Below, one piece after another: positions 12,301 to 26,104 of a stretch of DNA of 64,000 nt (its first letter is position 1; each line of letters begins with the position of its first letter). The position numbers and the translations under genes are program-made. The DNA is from Toxonevra muliebris. Taxonomy: Eukaryota; Arthropoda; Insecta; Diptera; Pallopteridae. The stretch covers positions 55,979,776-56,043,775 of the forward strand of contig OY829326.1 of assembly GCA_963691655.1 (NCBI GenBank), read 5' to 3'. Under the pieces are notes generated by a model that did not search any database, was not told where the DNA came from, and saw nothing but the letters and a program-made list of their open reading frames with translations.

Positions 12301-14000
12301 ACTTCTTCAATTTAAAGTTTTTGAACAGGAATTCAACGTTGTTTATTCTTAATTTGTTTCGATTTCATTCTCCAAACATTATGGGGTAATAGCCTCATAG
12401 CTAATTTTTAGCAAGGGCTACAACCAGATATAAACTAACCAACAACTTAAAGAATAGTTTGGGTTGGTGCTGAGAGGGTATTAGAATGAACACACTAGAC
12501 CTGCTGACAACTCTGCTGTTCACAGAAATTTTTATAAAATATTCAGTGTGATTAAACTTAGGGATTTTGGATGCTGGCTGAAGTAAGATCTACAGAAACA
12601 TACGGTCGCAGAAACATAAATGACTTATTCTTGAAAGAACTTGCTGAATTTAGAGACTACCAAACACCAAAAGTCAACCTCGTAAAATCTTTCGAGGTAT
12701 GCTTTACGAGTAAAACGTGACAGAACTCTCACTACCGATAAGCCTAAGTTAAATTATGGTGATTGTGGCGGATCACAGTGATTTAATCCCTTACAACGAC
12801 GGAACAAAGTTAGTAGGAGCGCTCTGATTTCGCTAATAAATTTTAGTTTTGCTACAAGCTAAACTTAAAGTTACAATTTTCGTTGTATCTGACGAGCTAT
12901 AGTGAAACAATGGGCGGTTGGATCTTCAGTAAATTTAGTTGTGTTGATGTTGGACTTTTCAGAAAAATAAACAATTTTTATTGGGATAGAAAGAATAAGA
13001 GCATGCTGTATTTTAGAATCAACAAATCTATCAGGTAAAAATATTGATATCTTCTCTGTTAGTCAAGTGCCAATTAAAAGCTTGAGCTATTAACATATCG
13101 AAACTAATCTGGCAGTGGCGTAGTAAAAATTAGAGGGAGTGAAGATTTGGTGAAAACTGAATTCAATTCTTTCGATATTTCATACTAATATTAATATATT
13201 GAATTTATCACACATTTGGATCAAATACAAAAAAAAATAAAAAATCTTACAATTTCTATTTATACTTCATCACCCAAGGAACTATTAATACCATAATAGC
13301 CCACCCTTTTCAACTTGGCTCGCATAGCGAACAGTTTTCCTATCCGGGTCTTTGACTATTGGAATACTGAGATAAATTAAGAAGCCACTTCATTTGTATG
13401 ACAAGGTATTCAGTGTGGTTTCGCTTAAATGTCTCAAGGGGGATATACGAGAATATTTTCTACATTACTCATTAATACATGAAAATGCAAAAAAAAAAAG
13501 GTTGGTCTTTCTTATAATCTGGTAACAACCATTCATCAATTCACTAGAACCCAAACTGATGTATTCATATTAACCTTTGTCAGTACAAACCACTAGCAAA
13601 GATAGGTTTAAACGTCAACTCTTTTAACGACCACTGTTAAATCTGCAAGGGAAGCAGTGAAAAAACTTACTGTGTAAATGTCCGGTGCTCATAAATACTA
13701 GATTTTGTCTACTGGGAAAATCGTACTTCGACTATAAATTTTTTAAACAATTTTCCGTAAGTAACTGCACCGTAAGGAACTGGACTTAATCTCCAAGGGA
13801 AATCATTATCTGAAGTAAAACAACCGTCGTGGCACTGAGAATGCCAGAACCTAAACTGACACTCACAGTGCTAATTGGGTCGAGCCTTCGGTAATTACAT
13901 TAACCTAACCAAAACTTACGCTTTGAATATTTCCAAACATTTGCTTGTGAGCCCAAATTTAAAATAATATTCGATTTATTACAAAATCCACATAAAACTG
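9319..14000. other. AT-rich stretch without a recognised gene
   Basis: No convincing gene, RNA or complete element. Local features are an AT-type microsatellite near 10246-10262 and a run of T at about 10109-10123. Less AT-rich pieces at 12360-13140 and 13280-13900 read like old transposon sequence, but I could not match them to a protein family in any frame. The small frames at 9943-10194 and 11852-12061 have no recognisable content. Confidence 0.45.
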
Positions 14001-17000
14001 TAGAACAGCATAAATTAGTCGAGATCGACTACAATTTTACCGCATTTTTACAATTCGTTCAATAATTTGGTTATTTTTTATAGATACTACATAAAATGTC
14101 TTTAATGTACCTACGTATATAGTTCATTGAACTCCCACGCCTTTTTTTCGCGTAAACTTTAATATATTTATATATAGCTAAATTTTTATGTTGCTTATCT
14201 ATCTATTCGTTTTTTTTTGCTATTTAATCGAGATGCTAAAATTCCACACGAACACGTTTTTATGACTTTAACCTAAATTCCTTGGTAGTGGTACATGAAA
14301 ATATTTTTTATTTATTTAATGTGAATTTCAACAAATTTTAACAAAAACAATTGCTAAATTTAATTCAATGTGTAAATAAAGATATAAAATTATACGAGTT
14401 TAGGCCAATAATAAAAATAATAAAAGAAATAAAAGTCAAAGAGGAAAGAAATTTTAAGAAATAAACATGAAAAAATTTAATTGGGTCAACGTGACGTATA
14501 CGTAATATTTAATTAGGGACCAGCTTCAAATGAATTAACATGAAAAATTACGAATGTCTTTAAAATTTAAATTTTGATTTCTAATGAATTAAATTTTTCT
14601 CCTAAACACACACACACACATATATACTTAATATGTGTGAAGCTCAATAATAAAAATGTACATATGTTTTGGTTAATATTTTTTAAATTTATAAAAATTG
14701 CAAACAAATTTCTTTGTTTGGTTGTTCGTTAAAAATTTTTTTTTTTTTGGAATTGTTTTTATTTATAAAAATTGTATTTAAATTATTTTTGTGGTGTTTG
14801 TAGTTTTCTTGTTGTTGTTCTTTGAATTAACATTGATTTGTTTTGTAATTTATAGTTATTGAATTTTGACACTTTCTCATTGAATTAAGAAGAAATATTT
14901 TTTTTGTTAGATTGAAATTGAATTTGATTCAATATCATTGCTAGTAGATATTTCAGCGTTGAAGAATAGAATTGATGATTTGGAATTTGTCTTTTTGTTT
15001 CTTTTTTTTTTTTGGGATGCTGTAAACAGAACTCACAAATATTTTAGATAGGTTTTTGATGGGCTTCTAGTTAAAAATCGATTTTGATTTAATAATGGCA
15101 CAATTGGCTCATGATATTACCGACTCTCAACTACTGGCGTTGACATTGAGTTGAAATGACAGCAAAGTTAATTTAATAAATTGCAAGAAAGCATTTTTTG
15201 ATGGTTAGCTGTTGGTGCTGTTCTCTGCTGTGACTTATGCTTGTAAGTTTTGAGTTAAAAGTGAATTTATCGAAATGCTTGTATGTGAGTGTGAAATTTT
15301 GATGCTTGTGTGTGTAGGTGATAAATTGAACTTTGTATCAAATTCAAAAACACCAAAAAATAAAAAAAAAAATTGAGATTTTTTTGATGAGGATTTCTTT
15401 GATTAAAAATTATTAAAAATATAGTTAGTCAGCTCTCGGAATCACTAATTAAAAGTCTCACTTTACGTTTATCAAAGTTTAAAATTTTTCTTGCTTCGAT
15501 TTTATTATAATTATTTATTTTATTTTACCTCTCCAACAATATTCAATTTAGGTGAATAACAATTAAGAACTGCAATTTAATACTTTGAATAAAAAGGTAA
15601 TAAAAATCAATTGTTTTTGAAATTAAAGCATAAACAAATTTCTAACTACAAACTAAAACTTTTCCACCTATTTTGTGTGTTTTTGTGCAACTAATCGATA
15701 AAGTAATATTTTGTATAGTAGTTTAGTTGTTGATGTTGCTGATGTTGTTGTTGTATTTTTTTTGTATTTTTCTTACCTAACTATTACATTTAAGAACAAC
15801 TAATTTTGTTGCTACACCTAAACTTTCTGCTAACCTAACAAGAGAAAGAAGCAATAGCAGTCAGCAAGAGCAACAGCAGTAAAACTTTTACATATGCACC
15901 GAGGATGGAGCAGGAGCAGCAATAGCGATAGCAAAAGTTGGAAGTAAATATTTATTTTCACATATACATACATACATATATTTATATACCTATACCTATA
16001 TATGTACAAGTAGACGTACATATATATACGTATATATATCAGGCTAACACTTTACTGCATATTGTATGTATTTATGTATATCTTTGTCTGTGCATAGAAT
16101 TAAGGTTTATATATGTATAAATATATATATGCTTGCAATATGTTTGTATGCACTTATAAGTATGTATATTATAGTATGCATATAATAATGAAAGCAGTAG
16201 CTTTAGCTTCTACAATTTCTCCACATTTTAAGTTTTGTTGAAGTTTATGGTAATTGTGCTTATTAAGTTATTAGAAAACGATTTGCATCATTAAAGTTAA
16301 TTAAGCAAGATTTTTGAAAAAAGGGTACTGTATATGTCTGCCTAACATTAAAGGAGAAACAGGAAACATGTTAAACATAGCCATAATAATTAATGAAAAA
16401 TAAAGAAATTGCATTAATTATAAAGAAAAGGCAGAACTTCGTCTTATAAATAGTAAATTTTAGTGTAATAGTGAAATCTCACTATAGATAGTTCACCTAA
16501 CGTTAAAAGCTTATCAAGATGTAAGACCCCCGATTCAATTGCCTTGCTCTATAAATAGTAAGAAGCAAATGAAAATCATCATCATTATCATTTTCCGTCT
16601 CAATTAGGCATTTGGTTTTGTTTATTCCTAATAGAGGGGAAACACTTCTAAAAGGCTTTTAGAGTGCTTTGTGTGGAGTATTAGTACACTGTGCTACAAT
16701 ATATAGGGTCATGAACACATCCAGCGTAATGACTATGATAGCTGAAAAGTACTCGACCTAACAACAAAAACCCTATATAGGATTTTGTCAAAAGTCTTGG
16801 TTGGGTGAAGCTGGTCGGTCTTTGATGTTCATGAATTGGTGTTTTCTGCCTTTTTGTGATATAACCGTGCATTTCTCGATGTTAACGTCTGAGAATCTAT
16901 TATAGTAAAAGGTATAAGGAAAGTTTTTGCCAAACACTGCAAAGTCATATTTATTCATGAAGTCCCAATAACTGGCATTTGGAGTAGAAAGCGGAAGTTG

Positions 17001-20000
17001 ATATGTGAGAAAAAAAATTTTTAGTTTTGAATATAAACTAGGGTTTTAGAATGAGCCTAAAAACCAAAAAAAAACCAAATATACAAATAAGACAGAAAAA
17101 TTTGAAAAGCCAGAAAAATCCTTAGATATTGATAAACGAGACCTCCGAAGGCTCTTTTAACAACCATGTGCTGTACATTCGAAAACATGTACACCAAGGA
17201 TTTAACCAAAAATTTAAAGTTTTTTTTCGTTATATGTGCCATTCAATTAAGAAATCTACCTTTCTGAAATTTAATCAAAACATTCAAAACAAAAGTGGCC
17301 TGGGTTTGGGTACTTTTTGTTATTCGCGTCTAGTAACAGGCTACTTTTGGAAACAAAAAACGTATTGCGATCACCAATTAAACATGAAAAACTTATTGTA
17401 AATACATCAACAAACAATTTCTCTCTACTTACTTTGATCGTGGCATCATCATCTTTTGAGTTATTCACTATAAAAAACAATCGAAAAAAATGTTTCGGAA
17501 AAAAAAATCACACATTTGATTTAGATAAGCGTGTTTGCATGAAATGTCATAAAAAGTTTGTGGTCGAAAAGAGGAACATATTTTCAATAACAAATAAATG
17601 TTGCCAGCGAGAAATTTTCGAAAACGAAGAGGTGGCCCGAGTCTAGCAACACTCCGCTCTGTTTAAGATTAGCAAATCGAAATTCCTTCGCATTCCAAAT
17701 CTTCTAGGTGTTCTATAAAACTATAGTAAATTTTTGTAGTAGTTTTGTCTAAGATGGCGATAAGAATGGTGTTCAGTTATTCCTGAAGGTTGTGATTTAT
17801 CCCACATATATCTTAAGTTGGCTTTTTTGCGCCAGTTATTTTATTGTTCGACTTTAATAGGTGCTGCATATTCTATTAAATTATTTTAAATTCTTCGTAA
17901 CTTTCTCATCCTTTTTTATTCTGTTCAACTTTTTCATACTCCATATGCTCTTTATATACCTCATTCCCATAAAACTTCTAAATATCTTCTTCTCATCTCT
18001 TCTTTCTTAAATTCTAAATATTTTTTCTCATCTCTTCTTTCTCATCTCCACTAATTCAACTAAGTATAACAAAGAAAAGCAGCTAAGTACAATTTGAAAC
18101 CGCAATTCCTAAACTTTTGACTATATACTAAGTGTTAAAAATAATTAAAATAACATTATTCACCGCATACGTTAAACAATAGTACTTACAAATAATAGTA
18201 CGTATTACGGTACGTATGAGTGTTATTTATCATTGCGAACTATTAAGTTTAAAGTAGCAATAAAGAAAATATTTATAAAAGTTTTAGTGAGACTTTCCAT
18301 AAGTTCATAAGTTTTTAAAAAGCATACGTATAAAATTAAAGCCACATTTGTATTTTTTTTTTATAAAAAAACATAATGCGAAACCTTTTAAAAAATAAGA
18401 GTTTGAAGCTGCTTAACATTTTTGTGTTTTTTTTTTTTTCAAATTATTTCTTTTTTTAAATCTTTTAAACAAAAAAAAAAAAAAAAAAACCAAAACTAAT
18501 ATGCAAACTTGTAACAAAAAATATTATTCTAATTTGATGTTATTACCTCAGTTGAAAATGTATTTTCATGCTCGAGGGCATGCATGACGTATGAGTGACA
18601 TTTTTTGTTTGTCGTTGTGATTTTTTCAACAAGGCGGAAAAACAAAAAAAAAACCTAACAAAAAAGCTTAAGTAAAGATTTTAGTTAAAATTTCAAAGTA
18701 GAAGTTTTAAAAGACAAACAAGAAAAAAAAATAAAAACAAAAATAAAACGAAACGAAGATTTAAAAGATTCCAAGTAGTAGTAAGCAAAAGTATCTAAAG
18801 GCACGCAAGTAAACAAATAAGCAAACAAAAGGCAAATAAAAGGAGACTGAGAGAGAAAGAGAGAGGGAGATATGTATTTATATGTCTAAGAAAACAAAAA
18901 GTCCAATATAAGAAAAACAAGCAAAAAACTTTTATATGTATATGTTCATATATATATATTTTAATAGCTCATTAAAAAAATGTCAAACAAAACACAAAAA
19001 CCAACAGTAGAAGAAAAATAAAAGTTACTTTTCGTCTTGTTTCCTTGAAAGTGAATGTGCGTAGAGAAACAAGTAATTCTGAGTTCATACTTAGTACGAA
19101 TATAAGTTGATTTTAGCTGATGTTACTTACTTTTAGTTTTTCATATACACACACACACACACACACAAACTTAAGAATGTTTTCAAAGTGACTTAGTTGT
19201 TCGTATGTAGTAAGTTGATGAACACATTTTTATGTAACTTGATAATAAAATAATAATAATAATAATATTGTTGTGTAGGCGGAAACATTTATTCAAGTAA
19301 AAATTTTGTGTATATTGAAAATATAATTATAAAGATTAGCTTAAAGTGAAAAGAAAGATAATGTAACTTCATGCACTCTTCAGTAACATATAAACATTGG
19401 CGTTGGAAATTGTTTTAAAACATTTAATGCCAGTAAACTATAAATACTTTTTGTAGTTTTATACTTGTGAATAAGCGATACTTGCAAAAGAAGAAGCAAT
19501 AATCCTTTGCCCTTAAAAAAGTTTATAAAATTTCTATTGCACACACATAAGTAACTATTTATTTACTTTACTTTTTATTTAAAGCAGAAAGTTTTTTTGC
19601 TGCCAGTTTATAGCACTAGTAGTTAGTATAAATTCTATGTATGTAGCTATTGATTAAAAATAATAAATGTGCTTGTATTAAGAAACTTTAAATAAAGCTA
19701 CTTAACTTTAGTATGCTAAAAGGTTCTTAAAATATAAGTTGAAAGCGAAGAAAATGTGTAGGTATAAACTTTTAACCTTTTAAATAATTTACGACAAAAG
19801 TGTAAGTCATTTAAAAGGTTTTGTAACTAGGAAGTACTTTAAATTGTGTTAGAGCTATTTTAACTGAAGACCTTTGGATTATTGTATGTACACTTTTTAT
19901 TAGTATTATTTGTTTTATAAGGAAGGCCTAATACTCAAGCACTGTGGCTTTAAATATATTGGATGACAAAGTCTTCTGTCCTAATGAAAGCTAGTACATT

Positions 20001-20080
20001 TCTTAAAGAAGAAGACAGCTTAATAAATATTCCTCTTCAGTAACGAGCCAGGACTTGTCGTCTCGACATCGTTTACATAC
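14001..20080. other. AT-rich stretch with simple repeats
   Basis: Contains a CA microsatellite near 14606-14621, AT/ATAC-rich sequence at about 15958-16180, an A run at about 18470-18489, GA-type at 18850-18870, CA at about 19147-19167 and TAA at about 19246-19267. Overlapping frames at 17057-17646 (up to 109 codons, including C-M-K-C-H-K) are not assignable. No tRNA, rRNA or host exon recognised. Confidence 0.45.
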
Positions 20081-20319
20081 ATATATCGCTCATTTACTAA
20101 AAGGCTGTCATCAGTCAAAAAATACGATTTTTGAGTTAATGATGCAGAATTATTCATTATGTCACGGTTCATATTGTGTAAAAATTTCATATTAATATCT
20201 TGTATACTCTGCGCGTGCGAATTATAAGATTTCTTCTTTTTTCTGCAAAGTAGAAGTCAATTTTCAGCAAAATCGCGTTTTTTGAGTTATGACAGTCTTT
20301 TAGCAAATGAGCGATATAT
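20081..20319. mobile_element. Short inverted-repeat element (MITE-like), about 239 bp
   Basis: The left end ATATATCGCTCATTTACT (20081 on) and the complement of the right end ATATATCGCTCATTTGCT (ending at 20319) match over 31 bases with two differences, through CTAAAAGRCTGTCAT. After the inverted ends both sides continue with TCAAAAAANNCGATTTT-like text, so the fold extends further. No coding capacity and no clear target duplication, so the superfamily is unknown. Confidence 0.7.
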
Positions 20320-20594
20320 ATCACGCTTTGGTTTATTGGATGGACTTAACTAATTAGAAGTCTAAGGTTCACTCTGCAATATGCAATGGCTGTCAAAAAA
20401 TACCTTCTTGCCTGATTCAAAAACTACAATACGATTTTTGATAGATTTCTTATCAGTGAATCGTAAAATCTTTTATCACGTCAGGTTTTTGAAAAAAATT
20501 TTTGTCAAAAAGTCATTAAATCGCAATTTTGGATGCTTTTAAATGTAGTGGGTAAAGCTGAGGTAACAGAGACGGTTCGAGCAACATAGCTCGA

Positions 20595-20845
20595 TTGGTA
20601 CAGTTTTACTTTTTTGGTAAAATTGTACTTTCTTGGTATAATTGCATTTTTATGGTAAAATTTTACTTTTTTTAGTCCAATTCATTTTTTTGGTACAATT
20701 GTATTTTTTTAACACAATTGTACTTTTTTGGTACAACTGCCCTTTTTTGGTACAATCATACTTTTTTGGTACAATTATACTTTTTTGGTACAATTTGAAA
20801 TCAAAAAGTACATTGGTACCACAACAGCAGTTTTGGTACATTTTC
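20595..20845. repeat. GGTACAATTGTACTTTTTT minisatellite
   Basis: About a dozen units of roughly 20 bases, consensus GGTACAATTGTACTTTTTT, drift at the edges (GGTAAAATTGTAC, GGTATAATTGCAT) and are most regular in the middle (about 20690-20795). GTACAATTGTAC within each unit is itself palindromic. Frames crossing it (20642-20872 plus, 20650-20847 minus) encode repeat peptides and are artefacts. Confidence 0.85.
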
Positions 20846-22680
20846 ATTCAAAATGCAATAAAGCGTAAATAATTTTTTTCTTGTTAAAAATCTATGTCCT
20901 CGTATTTACTATTGTCCTTTTCTACTTCTCACAAACATTCACTGAATCGTATGAGAAAGTCCCACAAATACACAAGTTTATAAATATTGGTAAATTTGTT
21001 TGACACTAGACTAAGGCATCAGATGTTTTTATGAAAATTTTAGGCGGTAAATCAGGTGAGGTATTTCTGTTTGAAAATTTTAAAAAGTTCTAATCATGTT
21101 TGTTGATGTTTTTTTTAAATTCACTGAACAGTTTTGGAGAAAAAATATGTACGCCATCTAATCTAATTTATAAGCCAAGCATGTATTTCATGCTGTTTGC
21201 GAGATATCCTAATGTAAAGCCAACAAATTTTTACTTTTTCAGACCTTTTTTCTAAAACATATCAAAAACATAAAGGCAAAAGGAGAAAAAAATGCACGCC
21301 AGTTCCCCATAGAAAGTCCAAGGAATTAGCTATCTCGTTCTGTCTTGTACTAACATTCTTGATGTAGTAAATGGAAAGAAGAGCTATTATAAGAGAGCAA
21401 ATGTGATCTGTTTATATATATACTCATTATTATTATTATTATTTTTTTACAGCATTTAACTCATTATTATTATAAGTATTAAAACCAACATTTCAATTCT
21501 TCTGATTAAAATTAAATTACTAGATGAAATTTTAAATATTTCCAATAAATAAACTTAAAATTCATATACAAAATTAAGTTAAAATAATCAAGTACACATG
21601 TCAATAAATTAATGCATAATACATTAATTAACTACATTTTGATTATAAAATTTAAATTGCTCACAAACACACACACACTGTCAGTGTGTAACATATGCAT
21701 AAAATAAAAACGGAAATAAAAAAATGTAATACGGTGAGGTTGAGGATGAGGTTGAGGTCGGAAACGATAAAACAACGAACATGTATTTAAAAAGATATTA
21801 CATGGTGGTAAAAATAAATTTTAATTAAAAATACGTCATTGGCAGCCCATATGTCATATAGATATATGTATGTATATTGTATGTAGTAGATACGTATCAT
21901 CATCGTCATCGTCTATCTACGGGTATATCTACATGTGTAACATTTACTTACAAAGGCTTTTTAAATATAAAAATATAAACCTTACAATAAATACTTTCAA
22001 TGAAACAAAAAAGGACACACACTACGCACATTGTTGCTTTATAAGCATAGCATGCAAAGAAAAGGAAGTTTAATTAAAATTAAACCACTTGGTAGAAAGA
22101 TGTTACAAGAAAGATATCAAAAAAAAAAAAAAAACAAGAAGAAGAAAAAGGATTACAAACATTCATACAAACATACATGTGTACAAGACACGCATGCCTT
22201 AATGTAAATATGAATTTTTTGTAGTAAAAGAAAAAAAAATAAAACGCTTTTAAGCTATCAGTAAAAAATAATTATTCAGAAGGAAAGTATTGAAAGAAGT
22301 AAAATGCAAGTATAAATAGCACCTATACTTAAGCTGTTTTCAGTAGTGTATTTAAAAATATAATGCACGCATCTTACTCACAATAAACGGAGTAAATAGA
22401 ATGAAAGAGAACCCTACGCATATGATATTTCATGAGAGTGAGAGAGTAAAAATTTTTCTTTATATAATACATTCAGTGATGCCAGATCATTTCATTCAAT
22501 TCAGTCACGTTGAGGAAAACAAAATTCAGATATTTTTCCTGTTTTATTTTCTTGAAATTTTCAGCGAGGAGATTTTAAAACAAATTAAATAAAATTTCGG
22601 TACATTTCGTTGAATTGTTTTTGGGGAAACTGTTAACATTGGGTTATAAACACCAAATTTTTAAATGGTAATAATAATAA
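20846..22680. other. AT-rich stretch, no gene seen
   Basis: Only simple sequence is visible: ATT-type runs near 21424-21446 and 21461-21474, a GAGGTTGAGG run near 21734-21758, CGTCATCATCGTC-type sequence near 21893-21912 and a long A run near 22118-22134. The 63-67 codon frames here show no motif. Confidence 0.5.
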
Positions 22681-23100
22681 TAAGCGTTCGAGAGAAAGAT
22701 ACTTCGCGAGATCTATGGTCCTGTGTGCGTGGACGACGTGTATCGTATAAGATGGAACCATGAGCTGTTTGAGCTGTACGCCGACATTGACGTAGTCAAG
22801 CGCATAAAACTCCAGCAGCTTTGCTGGCTGGGTCATGTTGAGCGAATGGATGAAAGTGCTCCGGCTAGAAGGGTATTTTATTCGAGCCACGGAGGTGGAA
22901 CGCGCAGAAGGGGAAGACCTAATCTCCGTTGGAAAGACCAGGTACAGGGGGACCTGTCTGCAGTTGGCCTTACTAACTGACGCCGGCGCGCGCATTGCAG
23001 AAGCGACTGGCGAAGCTTTATAGAGGCGGCCAAGACCGATCATCGGTTGTAGAGCCAACTAAGTAAGTAAGTAAGTAATAATAATAATAATAATAATAAA
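22681..23100 (+). pseudogene. C-terminal end of an RTE-like LINE polyprotein
   Basis: From 22684 the frame reads FERKILREIYGPV, then a stretch ending QQLCWLGHVERMDE, then RRRGRPNLRWKDQV and, past an in-frame TGA at about 22978, RSDWRSFIEAAKTDHRL with a stop near 23050. The order FERK.LR.IYGP / LGHV.RMD / GRP..RW.D / W....A is the post-RT C terminus common in RTE-type and related non-LTR elements. At the TGA these families usually have Trp. The copy starts abruptly after a TAATAATAATAA stretch (22670-22682) and ends in TAAGTAAG then TAA repeats (about 23060-23099), so it is a 5'-truncated retrocopy. Its GC content is clearly above the surroundings. Family naming is tentative; that it is a LINE tail is firm. 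Confidence 0.8.
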
Positions 23101-23259
23101 GAAATATCGACAATAATACTACAAAATCCAGTAAAGTGAGTTCAACTGATAAAATATTCCTTGCAAAACCATTAAAATCAGATAACGCAATAAAGCCTTT
23201 TTGATACTACTATCTCGGCGGTTAAATATATATGAAAGCTTCCTAGCTATTCCAGTGTG
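23101..23259. other. Short AT-rich spacer
   Basis: Nothing recognisable between the RTE-like fragment and the minus-strand RT/RNase H relic. Confidence 0.5.
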
Positions 23260-24430
23260 TTAGGAGACAAACCATTCAGTTAAGTCACAAAACTTCAACA
23301 GAATGCTGAGGTTGACATTAACAGCCTCTCCTATACTGCATAGGAAAATTTTGCCAAAGGTTATGAGTCTATGTATATAGCTAAAACCGGTCAGTCATGC
23401 AGGGAAAGTTTCGATCTCTTCGATTTCATGATAACTATGGCAGAAATCATTATGAAATACACCCATTTTCGCTACATGCAAGCCAACCATCCAGTACCCC
23501 GTATAAAGAGCTGTTATTCGTGCGCTTTCCACCCTGGAAAACGATAAGAGTTCTTTAGTTTTGGAGAGCTTATATTAAGGCCACATCGCCTACCAAAAAA
23601 AAAAGTCTCTCTTAACGAACTTTAAGGAGGTAGAACCTGTTTCGACTGAGAAACAATAAACGAAGAACCATGTGTAGTCAGAACATCGGCATTCTCATTT
23701 CCGCTAATGTTCCTATGTCCAGGTATCCGAACGAGAGTTAAATTAATGTGTCTGAAAAGTCTGACAAGTTCCCTCTTGCATTCATCAAGTAGTAGGATTG
23801 ATTTGGAAATTTTTGAGAACATTATCCGAAATTGCCTGGAATTATTCGCTTGCTAGAAAAATCTAGCAAGCGAATAAAACTAGATAGGTGTAGAGCCTGC
23901 GAGAAGGCACCAGAGCTCACTCCACAGTACATTTTTGGACCTGTCCGTATAAAAAGTATAATCATAATCGTTTACCAGTGACCGATCAAAACAATCGTGC
24001 CTCATAGGAAATTTTCAAATTTGAGCTATCAAAATAAAGTTTTTGAAAGATATAATCGGTTGTTTGCGGTACCAGGTCTACCGGTAGGATATTGATTATA
24101 TTACTGTGGCCATGTGATCTAGAGTTTCAGCATCCTGACTCTCTAAGTCTAACTGCAATACTAGCCACTAAGGCTTTTACGTATAAATCTAAAGGTATAA
24201 GATGCAGAGTAACGTTGAATGCGTCAGTGGGCCAAGAACTTATTGCCCCTGCGATGCAAATACACGCTGTTCTCTACACCGAAGATAGTTTAGAGAGAAG
24301 TACTGTTCACCAAACTATTGCATCAAATGTAAGTATAGGGCGGCCGTATGTTTCTGAAGCACCATTCTAGGATGCAACCCTAACTTCCACCTCCATATTG
24401 CATGGTGGTGTAGAGTATCTAATAGCTTTT
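23260..24430 (-). pseudogene. Decayed RT-thumb + RNase H + knuckle of an I/LOA-type LINE
   Basis: Read from right to left on the minus strand, four ordered pieces appear. Around 24330-24365 there is GRPILTFDAIVW (RT end). Around 24050-24250 there is CICIAGAISSWPTDAF and LDLYVKALVAS.AVRLRESGCW (thumb/connection). Near 23960 YTDRSK stands for the RNase H YTDGSK. At about 23650-23760 comes LTLVRIPGHRNISGNENAD, which keeps the His-Asn-Asp end of RNase H. Downstream, 23400-23540 reads ALYTGYWMVGLHVAKMG..HNDFC, a degraded C-terminal knuckle. Many stops and frameshifts separate the pieces, so it is long dead. It is distinct from the LOA-like copies at 1477 and 34508. Confidence 0.8.
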
Positions 24431-26104
24431 GGAAACTGACAAAGATAGAAAGGAGAACGCTATTCTACTGTTTGTTCAACTAAGGCACGAAGGCTGTTAA
24501 CATGGTCGACTGAACGATTTGGAGTGGCATGTATGGCCATATTAAGGTTCCTCAATCTTTTTATGTATCCTAAATGCCTCTAGCTGCAAGAGCTATAGAC
24601 AAATATCACTCATTCAGACCAACCCTATTGATACATATATCAACTCAGGTTAGTCTCAATTGCAGATTACACTTCAATACAACATCAGATGTCGAGGTGT
24701 AACCAAGAAATTATTGTTGAAAAATTCCCTGTTAACCGTACAAGTATACGATTGAGTATGAGCTCCAGGGGGAACGGGCTGAGTTGACTTAGCAACGCTT
24801 ATAGGGCTGAATCAACTGGTTAAGAAATTTTGGTCATGTAAGACATTTTTGGAAACCTTATGCTGACCAAGCATCCTACCCCTAAGCCCGTTTCTCCCAA
24901 CAGCTTTTTCAAACAAAATTACCCATGCATTCGTATCACTCATTAAAATGATAATTTCAAAGAGGGAGAGAGGAATTAAGAGAGATGAAAAATTTATAAA
25001 AAACTTTATAGAATGGACTAACTTTCTCCAAAATTTATAAAATCATGTTTAAATACTCATCAACCCACAAATGCTTCCAAAAGTTTAATAAACTCTCTTA
25101 ATTCATCGTCTTTACGCAGTCGGTGCACTAATATTTAATATTTCCTACTTAAGTTCAAAGAAGAACATACAAATTTAATCAATACAGAAAAGCATTAAAT
25201 TTCTTACGTATTTATATACGTAATTTAAGAATACGGAATACAATACAGCAAAAGCATCAATTTATATAGGAATATGCCCATATGATGTATGCATTTATGT
25301 CGTACATATCCTTGGGTTTCATGTATAGCGCATGTATGCAGAAATTGCAAGTGAAATTGTAAATGCACTCGCTTCCAGCGTAATACTTATGTACATGTAT
25401 GTGTAGTCAGAAAATATTACATGTATATTGTAAAAGTATACAAAGAAATAAAGAAATGGTTGCATTGAAAAAGGCGCGGATATGCTCGTATGCTTGCTAT
25501 CGCATAAACGGAAATGCGGAAATGCAACCAGCCGGTATCAGGATATAAAAATATAGGTTCAATAAATAAATAAATACAAGAATACAAAAAAAATAAGTAA
25601 ACGTGAACATGCATGCAAACTTATGTTGATGATGATGAGGAAGAAATATATTGGAAATGTTGTAAGAAATTTTAAAGCTAAAAAAAGAATTATTTATGAA
25701 AGATAGAGAGAGAGAAAGAGAGAGAAAAATAAAGTTGAGCATATTGAAGTGAATTTTTAAGTTCAGTCCCAAGGAGATTTCCAAGAAATATTAAAAAGAG
25801 TTATTAATTCATTATTTTTTGCACGGACAAACATATAAATCTAGTGAAGAAAACCAGAAGCATTACTACTACTTTTATTATTATGACACCATAGCCCATT
25901 TTAAGATCTTCATCGAGCGTTTAACTTATTTCCAGAGTTCAGTGAATTATATTTTCACAACACTTCTCGCAGATGCTTAATTACTACAACTTCCATGACC
26001 AGTGGGAACGAAAACCAAAAAAAAATCACTGGTGGCATTCACGTTTCATTGTTCAAAAAGCAAACAAAAAGGAAGCAGTTGCAGTAAGTCTATGTGGTGC
26101 GGTG
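24431..26104. other. AT-rich stretch, possible LINE remnant at left
   Basis: 24431-24850 is less AT-rich and may be upstream sequence of the adjoining LINE relic, but no RT palm motif could be read. 24850-26104 has a GATGATGATGAGG stretch (about 25627-25640) and GAGAGA at about 25704-25725. The overlapping minus frames at 25417-25784 are low-complexity. Confidence 0.4.

Noticed and set aside
12360..13900. Less AT-rich stretch that might be an old transposon or exon
   Set aside because: No frame on either strand showed a recognisable motif and no inverted or direct borders were found.
17057..17646. Cluster of overlapping frames, one with a C-M-K-C-H-K stretch
   Set aside because: A single CxxC with no partner pair, frames on both strands and AT-rich background; no family could be named.
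20642..20872. 76-codon frame with repeated Phe-Trp-Tyr peptides
   Set aside because: Direct translation of the GGTACAATTGTAC minisatellite.
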